DNA of 64,000 nt from Chitinophagaceae bacterium DXS (GTDB taxonomy: Bacteria; Bacteroidota; Bacteroidia; Chitinophagales; Chitinophagaceae), in contig CP128386.1 of the NCBI GenBank assembly GCA_030345135.1, forward strand, positions 4,408,667-4,472,666, read 5' to 3'. How positions within the stretch are numbered: position 1 is the stretch's first letter; every line of letters starts with the position of its first letter. Below the pieces are notes generated by a model. That model saw nothing but the letters and a program-made list of their open reading frames with translations. It was not told the origin of the DNA and did not search any database. Positions 27,245 to 36,755 of this stretch are shown here, in pieces. A program made the translations under genes and the position numbers.

Positions 27245-29638
27245 CTATTTTTTACTGTCAATGATCTGCTGATAAACCTTTCTTGCTTCATTATATAATT
27301 GTTCTGCCGCAGCAAGCTCTTCCTTTTTTATCTTGTCCTGCTTCATCTTCCAGCATTGATCAACCGCTTTCAAACACCATGCGGCACTTTGTGGATCTGC
27401 CACTTGCTTCCCTCCCACATTAATAAATATTGGATTTGTGTGAACGCTCGGATAAATTCTGAGGGCTATCCAACCTGAGTGATTTGCAGCATAATTAAAC
27501 TCAATATCATTCCAATTGCCATCAGCTTCAATATCTGAACTGTCAACAGCAACGCCGTTAAAGATCAATTGTACACGAACCTTTCTTGACGTACCGATCC
27601 TCGCCCGTTCAACATGCCAATAAGGGGATTCTGTTAGTGGACGGGCTGCTATATTTTTTCCATCTTCATCCTGCTGCACGGGCAATAATGCCGCTGCCTT
27701 GGCTGTAATATGAACTTTTCCGGGTTGCGACAATGCTATGTCACCGCTACCCATTTCCGTATTATTGGCAGTAAAATCAATAAGATGAGCATGACCTTCA
27801 GACACATAATTGCGACCTTTTTTTAACGCTTCCATATATGCATCATAACTGAGCGGCCCGTCTGCTTTAAAATAACTGCGCGCTATGCCCACGCGCTCGT
27901 CAAAAATGCAGGGAAAATCGGTTTCGCCACTAAGCTTTGTTCTGAATCCGCAATTAAGTGAATGATACCACATGTTCAACTCCCATGGTGCGGGCGTATC
28001 TCCCGCACTATAAAAGTCCACAAGGTTTTGGGTAACTGTAACGACGTATTCATTTGCGCCGATGCCGTCCATTTTCGGCAGTACATCATTAGGCAACTGA
28101 GTCGTTGGTTGCATAGGCTCAAGCCCCCAACCGGAATGGGCATAACCGGTAAGGGCATGTTGGTCCTTCGCCCATTGCAAAACAGGCGCGGTCCATGTCG
28201 GCCAGTCCTCGATCTTTTTTGTGCCGGGATAATCATCTTCCTTCAGGTTTAACAAAACCAAATGACCTGCGTGAGATGAAGGAAAACCGGAGACTTCCAC
28301 ATCATACCTCATCACGTTTTGTTTTGAAGACAATGGGCTGACCTCGCCGGTAAAAAATTGTTTTTGATGATACCACCCGGGTCCCCAACTGAGCACAGCA
28401 CCCACATTCAGGTCCTCGCCTTTTACCTGACGGATCATGTTGTCGGGTGTTACACCTTCCTCCGGACTTTCATAATGGCTGCATCCCGCTGCATGAATGT
28501 GATGATCTGCACTGTACCATTTCATGTTTGCCATATTGATCCATCGTTTGAGCCGGAAGTCGACATTAATGGTTTGAGCATTTTCCGGCACGGTCAGTTC
28601 TTTGGTTTGTGTAATATATTCTGGCCCTCGTATGTAGGTGATTGTGTAATGACCAGGAGGAAGATTCACATGCTCACCATCATACCTGTATACCTGTGGT
28701 TGAAAAAAGAAATCAGGATACTCATCAGTTAATGCTAACCGGCGGGATGGTAGCGGATACAAACCTCTGAGCGATTTGTTGTAAACAAAGTATTCGTTGG
28801 ACGCAAACCAATAGCGATAGTTGGTTTGGCGGAAATCAAAACTGTCTGGCAACAATCGTTCAATATTATCTTTTATAATGAACGAAGCCATTGCCGGCTC
28901 CCCGTTCTCATCTTTGATGTTGAATATAACTTTTGACGATGGCTTGCAATTAAACAGGACCGAAATGGCGTTTCGAAAACCAATATCTTCTGTTCCCTGG
29001 CCAGCACTGAAACTTAATGATGCCTCACGCTGGCCTTTATCCTTTGTGAAGATCTGCACCACAACATATTCAAGCGCAAGGCCTGAAAGTGTTGGTTGCA
29101 ACGGACGATTGCGGTAAACACCAATTTCAAGGAAACGATTGGCAACCTGCGCCGCCGATAGAATATTCGAAGCCTTTGGCTCTGCACCATTTGCCGATGC
29201 ATGTAATAACGGCGCTGCGTTTTCGCTTTGTACATCCAGCGCGGATTTGATGCCTGCCTCATTATACACTTTTACCAGAAAGCTTTTCCAACCACCCTGG
29301 ATCAATATGGCTGCAGCAGGCCCTCTTTCAACGCTAACTCTCGCCTCCGGGTTAATTCTAACGCTGGCCAGGCAATATGGATCAAGGATCTCCTGGATGT
29401 GATGAATCATATGATCATCAAGTGCTGTTTTTTTGAGCGCTTCCAACTTTGCTACATCATTTTTTTGAAGCGGACTACCAAGATATTCCAGTGCCTGCTG
29501 TAATCTGGCTACTTGCGCCAGCAGCGGTTGTGCATCTATTTTACCTGCTGGTTGCTCCGCAGCATGGTGTTCATGTTGGGCATTGGTGAAACTGTGCAGC
29601 GATAGACAAGCGATGAATAAAGTGATCGCGAATTTCAT
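27245..29638 (-). CDS. Secreted CehA/McbA-type metallohydrolase
   Basis: A 797-residue exported protein with signal peptide (ends FTNAQH). The N-terminal half is of beta-sandwich character. The catalytic core is PHP-like, starting at about residue 370 with SADHHIHAAGCSHYE, and later GYAHSGWGLE and a WYHSLNCGF region, which supply the metal-binding His and Asp. The family includes esterases and amidases (CehA, McbA) that hydrolyse carbamates and related bonds. The actual substrate is unknown. It is monocistronic and followed by the large palindromic region. Confidence 0.85.
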   Translation of the reverse strand: MKFAITLFIACLSLHSFTNAQHEHHAAEQPAGKIDAQPLLAQVARLQQALEYLGSPLQKNDVAKLEALKKTALDDHMIHHIQEILDPYCLASVRINPEARVSVERGPAAAILIQGGWKSFLVKVYNEAGIKSALDVQSENAAPLLHASANGAEPKASNILSAAQVANRFLEIGVYRNRPLQPTLSGLALEYVVVQIFTKDKGQREASLSFSAGQGTEDIGFRNAISVLFNCKPSSKVIFNIKDENGEPAMASFIIKDNIERLLPDSFDFRQTNYRYWFASNEYFVYNKSLRGLYPLPSRRLALTDEYPDFFFQPQVYRYDGEHVNLPPGHYTITYIRGPEYITQTKELTVPENAQTINVDFRLKRWINMANMKWYSADHHIHAAGCSHYESPEEGVTPDNMIRQVKGEDLNVGAVLSWGPGWYHQKQFFTGEVSPLSSKQNVMRYDVEVSGFPSSHAGHLVLLNLKEDDYPGTKKIEDWPTWTAPVLQWAKDQHALTGYAHSGWGLEPMQPTTQLPNDVLPKMDGIGANEYVVTVTQNLVDFYSAGDTPAPWELNMWYHSLNCGFRTKLSGETDFPCIFDERVGIARSYFKADGPLSYDAYMEALKKGRNYVSEGHAHLIDFTANNTEMGSGDIALSQPGKVHITAKAAALLPVQQDEDGKNIAARPLTESPYWHVERARIGTSRKVRVQLIFNGVAVDSSDIEADGNWNDIEFNYAANHSGWIALRIYPSVHTNPIFINVGGKQVADPQSAAWCLKAVDQCWKMKQDKIKKEELAAAEQLYNEARKVYQQIIDSKK

Positions 29639-29810
29639 AACTATGGTGTTTGTGGTTAGTTACCGAAGTCCGGTCAACAGGATGTTTATTATTTCATTGC
29701 AGCAATAGGTTATAGAAAATTACAGAATAGTTGAACAATTACCGCCTTCCTGGTAACAGATTGTTTTGAATCGATGCATTATCAATGGATAGTTTATCCC
29801 GGCATAAAAA

Positions 29811-29837
29811 AAACCTGCCGGAAATACGACAGGTTTA
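29811..29837 (-). terminator. Terminator hairpin after cytochrome c gene 1
   Basis: The arms AAACCTGCCG and CGACAGGTTT pair with one mismatch around a small loop. The A run on the left becomes the U tract in the minus-strand transcript. Confidence 0.78.
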
Positions 29838-29867
29838 ATTTCAGTTGATTTTGATGAACAGCATATT

Positions 29868-30452
29868 TTACTTCAACGATGCCAATTGTGTTGGCGGTAT
29901 TGGTTGTGGCACCACATTTTTCACAGGCTTGATGGATTTGAGATAAGCAAAAATTGCTTTCAGATCATCATCAGATGCTTGTGCATAAGATGGCCATGGC
30001 ATTGGAGGAAGAAGCGCCCGGTTTCCGTCGAGGCCTTTTGATTTGCCTTCCCGGATGGCTTTGAAAAACTGCGCTTCGGTCCAGGAACCGATCCCGGTTT
30101 CATCGGGAGTGAGGTTAGCAGTGAATGAAACGCCCCACGGACCAACCCATGCAGTGTTGTGCATGTTGGTCATTGCCCAGTCCTTTGTAGCCGCAGTGTC
30201 TATTTTGGGTAATGGTAAGCCGGACGGATGCCCTGAAAGCAAGAGTGCGGGATCCGGCTCCGGACCATTTGGCCCCATTTTTTTAGGCGTATGGCAATCG
30301 GTACATGCCATCATGTTTACCAAATAGCTGCCTCGTTTTATAAGGCTGTCATGAGAAATTGTTCCGGTTCCGGATGTGGTGGTTTCAGTTTTCTGCTGAC
30401 AGGAAGCAAGCATTACAGCTCCTGCCGCGATCAGGTACAGTGTTTTAAGCAT
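29868..30452 (-). CDS. Cytochrome c lipoprotein, tandem copy 1
   Basis: A 194-residue lipoprotein with signal MLKTLYLIAAGAVMLASC (lipidated Cys18), a short Thr/Ser-rich linker, and one class I haem domain. The haem site is CTDCH and the axial Met is probably in LPPMPWP. The C-terminal helix KAIFAYLKSIKPVKN is normal. The start at 30452 is preferred because the upstream frame adds only a non-signal leader. It is about 75% like the next gene by eye, and both share the same terminator type. The role is periplasmic electron transfer; the redox partner is unknown. Confidence 0.9.
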   Translation of the reverse strand: MLKTLYLIAAGAVMLASCQQKTETTTSGTGTISHDSLIKRGSYLVNMMACTDCHTPKKMGPNGPEPDPALLLSGHPSGLPLPKIDTAATKDWAMTNMHNTAWVGPWGVSFTANLTPDETGIGSWTEAQFFKAIREGKSKGLDGNRALLPPMPWPSYAQASDDDLKAIFAYLKSIKPVKNVVPQPIPPTQLASLK

Positions 30453-30629
30453 AGCAATGTTTGAAAGGTTAGAGATGACACAAAGATGACAAAAGAAAAA
30501 CATCTTGTCAAGATGGAAGAATGGATTGTGTAAAATACCGGATGAGTTGTGGAAAAGGCTTTGTGGATGGGGATGATCTGCAGTCGTGTCACCTCCTATT
30601 GCTTTGGTGCTTATTGAAACAATAAAATA

Positions 30630-30655
30630 ACCTGCCGTGTTTGCGACAGGTTATT
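30630..30655 (-). terminator. Terminator hairpin after cytochrome c gene 2
   Basis: The arms AATAACCTG and CAGGTTATT form a stem closely matching the one after the first copy (AAACCTG/CAGGTTT). The duplicated gene therefore carries its terminator with it. Confidence 0.75.
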
Positions 30656-30696
30656 GTTGAATTGATCCTGATGAAAGTAATTTATTTGGTCAAGTC

Positions 30697-31263
30697 CTAC
30701 AATTGTGTTGGCGGAATTGGCTGAGGTACAATGTTCTTAACCGGTTTTGTAGATTTAAGGTAAGCGAATATCGCTTTCAGATCTTCATCACTTGCTTGCC
30801 CGTAAGTTGGCCACGGCATTGGTGGCAAAAGCATGCGGTTACTATCAAGACCTTTCGCCTTACCCTCGCGCATTGCTTTAAAAAATTGCGCTTCTGTCCA
30901 GGTACCGATACCCGTTTCATCGGACGAGATATTTGCACCGAAGGATATTCCCCACGGTCCGACAATTGCGGTATTGTTCATGTTAAAAAGCACCCAGTTA
31001 TGGGCTGTTGCCGTATCAAATTTGGCCAAAGGCATGGAGGCTGGATGGCCTGATAGCAACAATTGCTCGTCGGGAACCGGACCTTGTGGTCCCATTTTTT
31101 TGGGTGAATGACAGTCGTTGCAACCCATGATTGTTACCAGGTAGGCGCCGCGCTTAACGAGGCTGTCCTGGGAAATTGGACCAGAAGGGTTGTTGTCTGT
31201 TTTTTGTTGGCACGAAGCGAATACGAGCCCTGCAGAAGCAGTTAGCAGCAGTGTTTTTAGCAT
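30697..31263 (-). CDS. Cytochrome c lipoprotein, tandem copy 2
   Basis: A 188-residue paralogue of the downstream gene. The signal is MLKTLLLTASAGLVFASC (Cys18), the haem site CNDCH, and the Met region LPPMPWPTYG. Sequence and length follow copy 1 closely except at the linker. The two genes are about 240 bases apart with a terminator between, so they are likely separate transcripts with different control. Which one is used under what condition cannot be seen. Confidence 0.9.
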   Translation of the reverse strand: MLKTLLLTASAGLVFASCQQKTDNNPSGPISQDSLVKRGAYLVTIMGCNDCHSPKKMGPQGPVPDEQLLLSGHPASMPLAKFDTATAHNWVLFNMNNTAIVGPWGISFGANISSDETGIGTWTEAQFFKAMREGKAKGLDSNRMLLPPMPWPTYGQASDEDLKAIFAYLKSTKPVKNIVPQPIPPTQL

Positions 31264-32092
31264 ATTTATGTTTAAAAGGTTAGAGAAGGCGCAAAGATGA
31301 AAGAAAGAACTGTATCGTGTTAAAGTTGATGGATGAACTACAGATTAAAAGGGATGAGTTGCAGAAAACCTTTAGTGAGTGGAAAAGAGTCGCCAATTGG
31401 TAAACAAATTTTCCATTTTCCAGAAAATGGAAAATCGCGAATGTGAAAATGAAAAATTAATAGAGGTCCTTTCCTATAATTAATTAGTAAAGCAATGTCG
31501 TTTAGTTAAGGGTTGTCAATATAAAACGCTCATAAAATATCACAATTAGGTCAATATTCGGGAGACTTCTCCTGTCGTGCCAATGACAGATTAAGGCTGT
31601 CTTTTTCATTGCCGTCTGCTTTAGCTGACGGAAAACGAAAGTATTGAATATGGCTTTAGCCACACAATCCAATTTTTGGGCTAAAGCCCGGTTTTAAAGA
31701 CGGACCGCTGTCCGTCAGCTAAAGCAGACGGCAATGAATCGATGGCAGTCAGCTCTTAATGAATGATATCTAATTCTATTTTTGATTGTGGCAAACCAAA
31801 TTCATCATTGAAGGTGACGATGCGGTTTAGGACTTACACATTATTATATACTTGTTGTTAGTGCTGCTCCCAATACTTTTTCTGACGAGCCAGGATCGTC
31901 ATGTCGACGAGAGGAGACATCTCCCAACGTTCACGATGCTTGCTTAACTAAACGAACGTCAAATTTTGGCTTCATATGTGATGTATATCCTTTCGTTTTA
32001 TGCAATTAGCTGAAATATCTTTGACCCGGTTGAGGTCAGGGTTTGTGGAAATGAAAAGCAGTTGCCAGAAAGTAAAATCATTATTCAACACC
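31264..32092. repeat. Intergenic region with second nested inverted-repeat element
   Basis: No gene is supported. Outer ends CAATGTCGTTTAGTTAAG (31493-31510) and CTTAACTAAACGA (31943-31955) are inverted repeats like those at 26.6-27.0 kb. Inner ends are at 31560-31588 (GGGAGACTTCTCCTGTCG) and 31897-31925. A 25-bp perfect inverted repeat (arm ATTGCCGTCTGCTTTAGCTG) at about 31608-31632 and 31711-31735 sits inside. The coding frame of the next gene is open upstream of its start to 32000, but the start is at 32093. Confidence 0.9.
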
Positions 32093-33073
32093 ATGAAAGC
32101 AGTACTAATAACACAACCCGGTGCACCAGAAGTTCTGAAATTACAGGAATATGCTGAGCCAAAACCTGGCGATGATGAAGTGCTTATTAAAGTAAAAGCT
32201 GCAGGTTTAAACAGGGCCGATGTCGCGCAACGGCAGGGAAATTATCCTCCACCTCCGGGCGCACCGGTAGATGTTCCGGGGATGGAAGTATCTGGAGTAG
32301 TGACTGAATGCGGGATTGCTGTAACAATGTGGAAGCCCGGTGATGAAGTATGTGCATTGATTGCAGGCGGTGGTTACGCCGAATATGTTGCCGTGAAAGA
32401 AGGGCAATGCCTGCCTGTGCCCGGGGGAATTTCGCTAGCTGATGCTGCGGGACTTCCCGAAACAATCTTTACTGTTTGGTCCAATGTTTTTCAAAGAGGA
32501 AGTTTACAACCCGGCGAAAATCTCCTGGTTCATGGCGGAAGTAGTGGTATTGGCATTACTGCCATTCAACTTGCGCATGCCTTTGGTTCAAGAGTGTTTG
32601 TGACCGTAGGATCTGAAGACAAAGGAAAAGCATGTCTTGAATTAGGAGCCAATAAATACATTAATTACAGGACACAGGATTTTGAGCAGGAACTAAAATC
32701 TGAAGGAGTAGATGTGATATTGGATATGATTGGCGGCGCTTATTTTTCTAAAAACATCAATATTCTTAACCCCGGGGGCAGACTTGTTTATATCAATTTT
32801 ATGAAAGGCAAAATGGCTGAGCTTGACCTTGCAAAGCTGATGCAGAAGAGGCTGCTTGTAACAGGCAGCACTTTGCGTGGACGGGAATATGGTTATAAGA
32901 AGGCTTTGGCTGAAGAAATTTTGCTACGAGTGTGGCCATTGTTTGAATCAGGAGAATTTAAGCCGGTTACATACAAGACCTTTTCTTTTAATGAGGCCGC
33001 AGAAGCGCACATGCTGATGGAAAGCAGTGATCATATTGGGAAGATTATTTTGGTAAATGAAAATTTTAGATAG
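32093..33073 (+). CDS. NAD(P)H quinone oxidoreductase, PIG3-like
   Basis: A 326-residue zinc-independent medium-chain dehydrogenase that reduces quinones or alkenal bonds with NADPH. It begins MKAVLITQPGAPEVLKLQEY and has NRADVAQRQGNYPPPPG, a typical PIG3/TP53I3 signature, and a cofactor loop VHGGSSGIGITAIQLAHAFG around residue 145. No cysteine zinc cluster is seen. The start at 32093 is chosen because the frame upstream of it lacks family similarity and reads into repeat-rich DNA. It is monocistronic. Confidence 0.92.
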   Translation: MKAVLITQPGAPEVLKLQEYAEPKPGDDEVLIKVKAAGLNRADVAQRQGNYPPPPGAPVDVPGMEVSGVVTECGIAVTMWKPGDEVCALIAGGGYAEYVAVKEGQCLPVPGGISLADAAGLPETIFTVWSNVFQRGSLQPGENLLVHGGSSGIGITAIQLAHAFGSRVFVTVGSEDKGKACLELGANKYINYRTQDFEQELKSEGVDVILDMIGGAYFSKNINILNPGGRLVYINFMKGKMAELDLAKLMQKRLLVTGSTLRGREYGYKKALAEEILLRVWPLFESGEFKPVTYKTFSFNEAAEAHMLMESSDHIGKIILVNENFR

Positions 33074-33538
33074 ATGTAACGCAAGTCTGAAACAAATGCC
33101 GCTCTATGTAACTAATTGTTGATAGTACTTAATAACAGTTATTGTTACACGGAGAAATACAGGAGGAGACACAGAGTTACACAGAGCGTTTTCACCAAAC
33201 ATCTGTCATTTTATTTTTTGGATGTGTTCCTCACATAGTTTAGTCGACATGACGATAATGACCCATCGAAAAATTAATCATAGCAGCAGCAATAGCCTGC
33301 ACATAATAATGTGAAAGGCTATCCTCGCATTGTCACCTGGACGATTGCATTTGATTTGCTGCAATCAAAAATAGCATAACAGTCCTCTTGCACGATCAGG
33401 CCGCCCGCCGTTGTTGGTATGAGGCGTAGCTATGTGCCTAAGCCTACCAACAACAAATTAGCGAGTTAGACGTTTCACGAATTAGGCCTTTTCATTTAAT
33501 TGAATGACATTGGGCTGATGCAAGTAAAGAAAATATTC
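33074..33538. repeat. Intergenic region with three repeat families
   Basis: No gene in these 465 bases. A CACAGAG-family half copy lies at 33144-33188. A decayed copy of the nested element's core is at about 33240-33345 (GTCGACATGACGAT ... TGTCACCTGGACGA, and internal ATTAATCATAGCAGCAGCAA). A TTGGTATG-type hairpin is at 33395-33455 with arms TTGTTGGTATGAGGC and GCCTACCAACAA (imperfect). Confidence 0.8.
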
Positions 33539-35524
33539 TTATCTCACACCTACCTCAAACGGTGAAGCCGGCAATCCCTCTTTATTGTAAAGATTAGCTC
33601 CGAACGGATTATCCGCCCATGCATACCGCACATAAACCGGATTGGAAATTGCTTCATTCCAAACAACAACAGTGTTGTCTTTTATCTCTGCTTTTGCCCA
33701 AACAAACTTTTTATCAGCGCCTGCAACCGCAAACTGTTGCAACGGCTCTCCGTCGCTACTTACAAGCCCGGAACCAGTATTGCTAAAATGAAGAACAGCT
33801 TTGTTGCCATCTCTTGTAGCTGAATCGCAGACCGGTCCTGAATAGACAAGATCTTTTTCCCCATACCCAACTTTTTGAGCAGCTAAAGCCAGCCGGTGGC
33901 CGGCATCCTTTTTATTCAACGGATGAATATCATTCCATTCGCCAAGATCAATTGCAACGGCCATTGCTGTATTCGGTACTTTTAAAGTTTTCAGTTGAGC
34001 ATCACGAAGCCTGGCCCAATCGCTCTCTGTTGGAGCAAATGTCTGATCCATAAAATTAGCGAGCTGCACATACAAAAAAGGAAGGTCTGGCTTTTGCCAC
34101 AAAGACCGCCAATTGTTGATAAGTGCCGACATCATACCGGCATAGTTTTCCGGCGCCGCTGCATTTGATTCGCCCTGGTACCACAAGATGCCCTTTATTG
34201 AATAATTTTTTAGTGGATGGATCATAGCATTATATAGAGCCGCTGGCTGATACTGAACTGGTATTGCGGAAGGTGTAGTATCTCCCTGCCCAAAAACTTC
34301 AGCAATCTTAAACTGCCATTGGCCTTTTAAATCAAGTGTATCATCACCAAGCTTCAGGTAATAAGGTTTGTCCGGAACAAATCCTCCCTTTCCACTATAA
34401 TTAATCACGCGAATGGTGATAGTGTTTTTACCTGGCTTAAGCAGTCCAGCCGGAAGCTCATACCTCCGCGGAGGATACTGGTAAGTGATGTTGCCTGACT
34501 GAACGCCATTCACATACAAAAAATCCGCATCCACGATTCTTCCCATATACAACTTCGCAGGTTTATCAGTCATGGACGCAGGGATCTCGACAACCTTTCT
34601 TAACCAAACGATGCCATCCAGATCTTTCAGGCCAAGATCTTCCCAATAACCCGGAACGTTTATGTTTTGCCAGCCTTTCGGAATAAAGCTGGTATCGTAC
34701 CAGGCCGGCTTTCCTTGCAAGCCTTCATCCCGTTGATCTTGTTTTTGTCTTAGTGCTGACGTCTGGGCCGCCGCTTGTTTGTTGCGCAAATTAATTGAGG
34801 CTGTATCGCGGTTACGCAATAGCAAATTGTAACTAACGGGAAATGTTTTCAACGCTTCCTCACTCATCCATGATTCAATGGGCGATCCGCCAACACTGGC
34901 GTTAATTATGCCGATGGGCACATGATATTTTTGATAGATCTCTCTTGCAAAAAAATAAGCCACTGCGGAAAATTGCAGGACGTTTTTCGGCGTTGCTGAT
35001 TTCCAGTTGCCCGGCAAAATGGTATCAAGGGCACCGGTAAGACTCGTTTGCTGTGGAATAAAAAACTGGCGGATCTCCGGAAAGTTGGCAGTTTCTATAT
35101 CATCTGGATACTTTTCTTTAACGCGCTCCATCGGAAGCACCATGTTTGACTGACCTGAGCACAACCATACATCTCCAATCAGAATATCGTGAAGGGCAAT
35201 GGTATTGCTTCCTTTGATTGTCATATCAAATGGTCCGCCTGCTTGCATGCGAGGTAATGAAATCGACCATTTGCCATCTGTGCTGGCTGTGGTATTGTAT
35301 CTTTTCTTGTTGAATACAACTTCAACCTTTTCTTCTTTTGCCGCCCATCCCCAGATCTTTAATTCTGCATCGCGCTGCAAAATCATGCTGTCTCTAACTA
35401 ATGCAGGAAGTTTAATTGCTGCATGAGAATTATTGGAATAAAAACATGAAATGACAAATGCAACAAAAGGAACTATCCGTCCTAATTCTAAAAGCAATCT
35501 AACAGAGTTTTTATTCAATGGCAT
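33539..35524 (-). CDS. Sialate O-acetylesterase, secreted
   Basis: A 661-residue SGNH-type esterase that removes O-acetyl groups from sialic acid or other acetylated sugars. The N-terminus is hydrophobic (FVAFVISCFY) as in a signal or membrane anchor. Catalytic motifs are CSGQSNM near residue 120 and LWYQGESNA near residue 445. A galactose-binding-like beta domain is inserted in the middle (about 290-410). The gene has no adjacent sialic-acid catabolic genes, and the family also acts on plant acetylated polysaccharides. It is monocistronic. Confidence 0.9.
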   Translation of the reverse strand: MPLNKNSVRLLLELGRIVPFVAFVISCFYSNNSHAAIKLPALVRDSMILQRDAELKIWGWAAKEEKVEVVFNKKRYNTTASTDGKWSISLPRMQAGGPFDMTIKGSNTIALHDILIGDVWLCSGQSNMVLPMERVKEKYPDDIETANFPEIRQFFIPQQTSLTGALDTILPGNWKSATPKNVLQFSAVAYFFAREIYQKYHVPIGIINASVGGSPIESWMSEEALKTFPVSYNLLLRNRDTASINLRNKQAAAQTSALRQKQDQRDEGLQGKPAWYDTSFIPKGWQNINVPGYWEDLGLKDLDGIVWLRKVVEIPASMTDKPAKLYMGRIVDADFLYVNGVQSGNITYQYPPRRYELPAGLLKPGKNTITIRVINYSGKGGFVPDKPYYLKLGDDTLDLKGQWQFKIAEVFGQGDTTPSAIPVQYQPAALYNAMIHPLKNYSIKGILWYQGESNAAAPENYAGMMSALINNWRSLWQKPDLPFLYVQLANFMDQTFAPTESDWARLRDAQLKTLKVPNTAMAVAIDLGEWNDIHPLNKKDAGHRLALAAQKVGYGEKDLVYSGPVCDSATRDGNKAVLHFSNTGSGLVSSDGEPLQQFAVAGADKKFVWAKAEIKDNTVVVWNEAISNPVYVRYAWADNPFGANLYNKEGLPASPFEVGVR

Positions 35525-35846
35525 AAGAGCAGTTTAATTATGAACTGTCCACTTATAGACAGCCTTCAAAGGGCTCTGTGGATCTCTGAGTCTTCTCCGG
35601 CTGTTTCTCTGTGTAACAAAAAAAGTTTCACAGAGAGCACGAGGCAGACACAGAGTTTCGCAGAGTATGTTTAAAATGCAAATCTGTCACTGGCGACTTT
35701 CGTTCATCCTAGTACTTCCTAACTCGTACTTACAGCGCACATGGTACACCATTTTCTTTGTTCGACAGGAATAAGCAGTAATAATGGTCTGTCTGACAAT
35801 TAAAGTTAATCTATTTCACTCAACATGCAACTATGCGAATGCCCGG
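35525..35846. repeat. Intergenic region with CACAGAG-family inverted repeat
   Basis: A 322-base gap. Positions 35575-35665 hold CTCTGTGGATCTCTGAGTC, TTTCTCTGTGTAAC, then GTTTCACAGAGAGCACGAGG and ACACAGAGTTTCGCAGAG, an imperfect inverted repeat of the same family as at 12.9 kb. No gene is seen. Confidence 0.85.
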
Positions 35847-36755
35847 TTAGTTATGCCGTTTTTTAAATACGGATGGATTTTCGCCGGTTAGTTTTTTAAA
35901 CAATTTGTTGAAATGGGAAAGGCTTTCAAAACCAACTTCGTAACAAGCTTCAGATACGCTCACATCTTTTAACAACAGCGTTTTTGCCTGTGTGATGCGG
36001 TACTGGTTTACAAAATCGGTAAAAGTCATTTTGGTCTGCCTCTTAAAATAGCGGCAAAAGGCGGCCGTACTTAAATGCACACTGGCGGCAACTGTATTCA
36101 CATCGGGCTTTTCATTGTAGTTGGCGTGAATGTATTTGTAGATGGTGCCCATTCTTATCTTATCATCAAAAAACAGTTTAATGCTTGTATCCTGTTCGTT
36201 CAGCTCTTCCACTTCATCGGACGTAGCCAGGATCTGGAATATTTCCAGCAGGTGAAGTAACTGTTCAAAATGACTGAGACCTTGCATATACCGCAATTTT
36301 TCGGCAACTATCTTTTTAGTATTCCCGCTGAACGAAAGACCAAGATAGGCCCTGTCAAACATCCGCTGAATGTTCGTCAGTTCCGGTGTTTCTTTAAACG
36401 CATCGCCAAGAAAGTTTTCCTTCAGCTGCACCACAATCTGCCGGTACTCAGTCTTTACACCATAATCAAAATTCAGGTGGGGAATATTTGATCCTATCAG
36501 CACCAGGTCACTGTCCATATAACTGGAAATATGCTGCCCTACGTGCCGTATTCCCGTTGTGGCTTCAACATAAACCAATTCATATTCAGGGTGATAGTGC
36601 CAGTAAAAGTTGTTCCTCAGGCTGGGACTGAACAGCTTGAACGACTGGCCCGGACCAGGTAACACAATCTCCTTTTGAATTTTCACAACTATCCCATTTT
36701 TCTGTAAAGCTACATAAATGCTGCTTTTCGAGACATAAATGTCAATACAGAGCAA
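35847..36755 (-). CDS. AraC family transcriptional regulator
   Basis: A 302-residue regulator. The N-terminal part (about 35-140) is a cupin-like sensory domain starting at FSPSLRNNFYWHYHPEYELV. The C-terminal HTH region is at about 200-300 (STAAFCRYFKRQTKMTFTDF, then VSEACYEVGFESLSHFNKLFKKLTGENPS), which is complete. It is divergently transcribed from the dioxygenase-like gene with about 120 bases between the two starts, so it probably controls that gene. Which ligand it binds is unknown. The first 30 residues are not typical of the family, and a start further in cannot be excluded. Confidence 0.88.
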   Translation of the reverse strand: MLCIDIYVSKSSIYVALQKNGIVVKIQKEIVLPGPGQSFKLFSPSLRNNFYWHYHPEYELVYVEATTGIRHVGQHISSYMDSDLVLIGSNIPHLNFDYGVKTEYRQIVVQLKENFLGDAFKETPELTNIQRMFDRAYLGLSFSGNTKKIVAEKLRYMQGLSHFEQLLHLLEIFQILATSDEVEELNEQDTSIKLFFDDKIRMGTIYKYIHANYNEKPDVNTVAASVHLSTAAFCRYFKRQTKMTFTDFVNQYRITQAKTLLLKDVSVSEACYEVGFESLSHFNKLFKKLTGENPSVFKKRHN

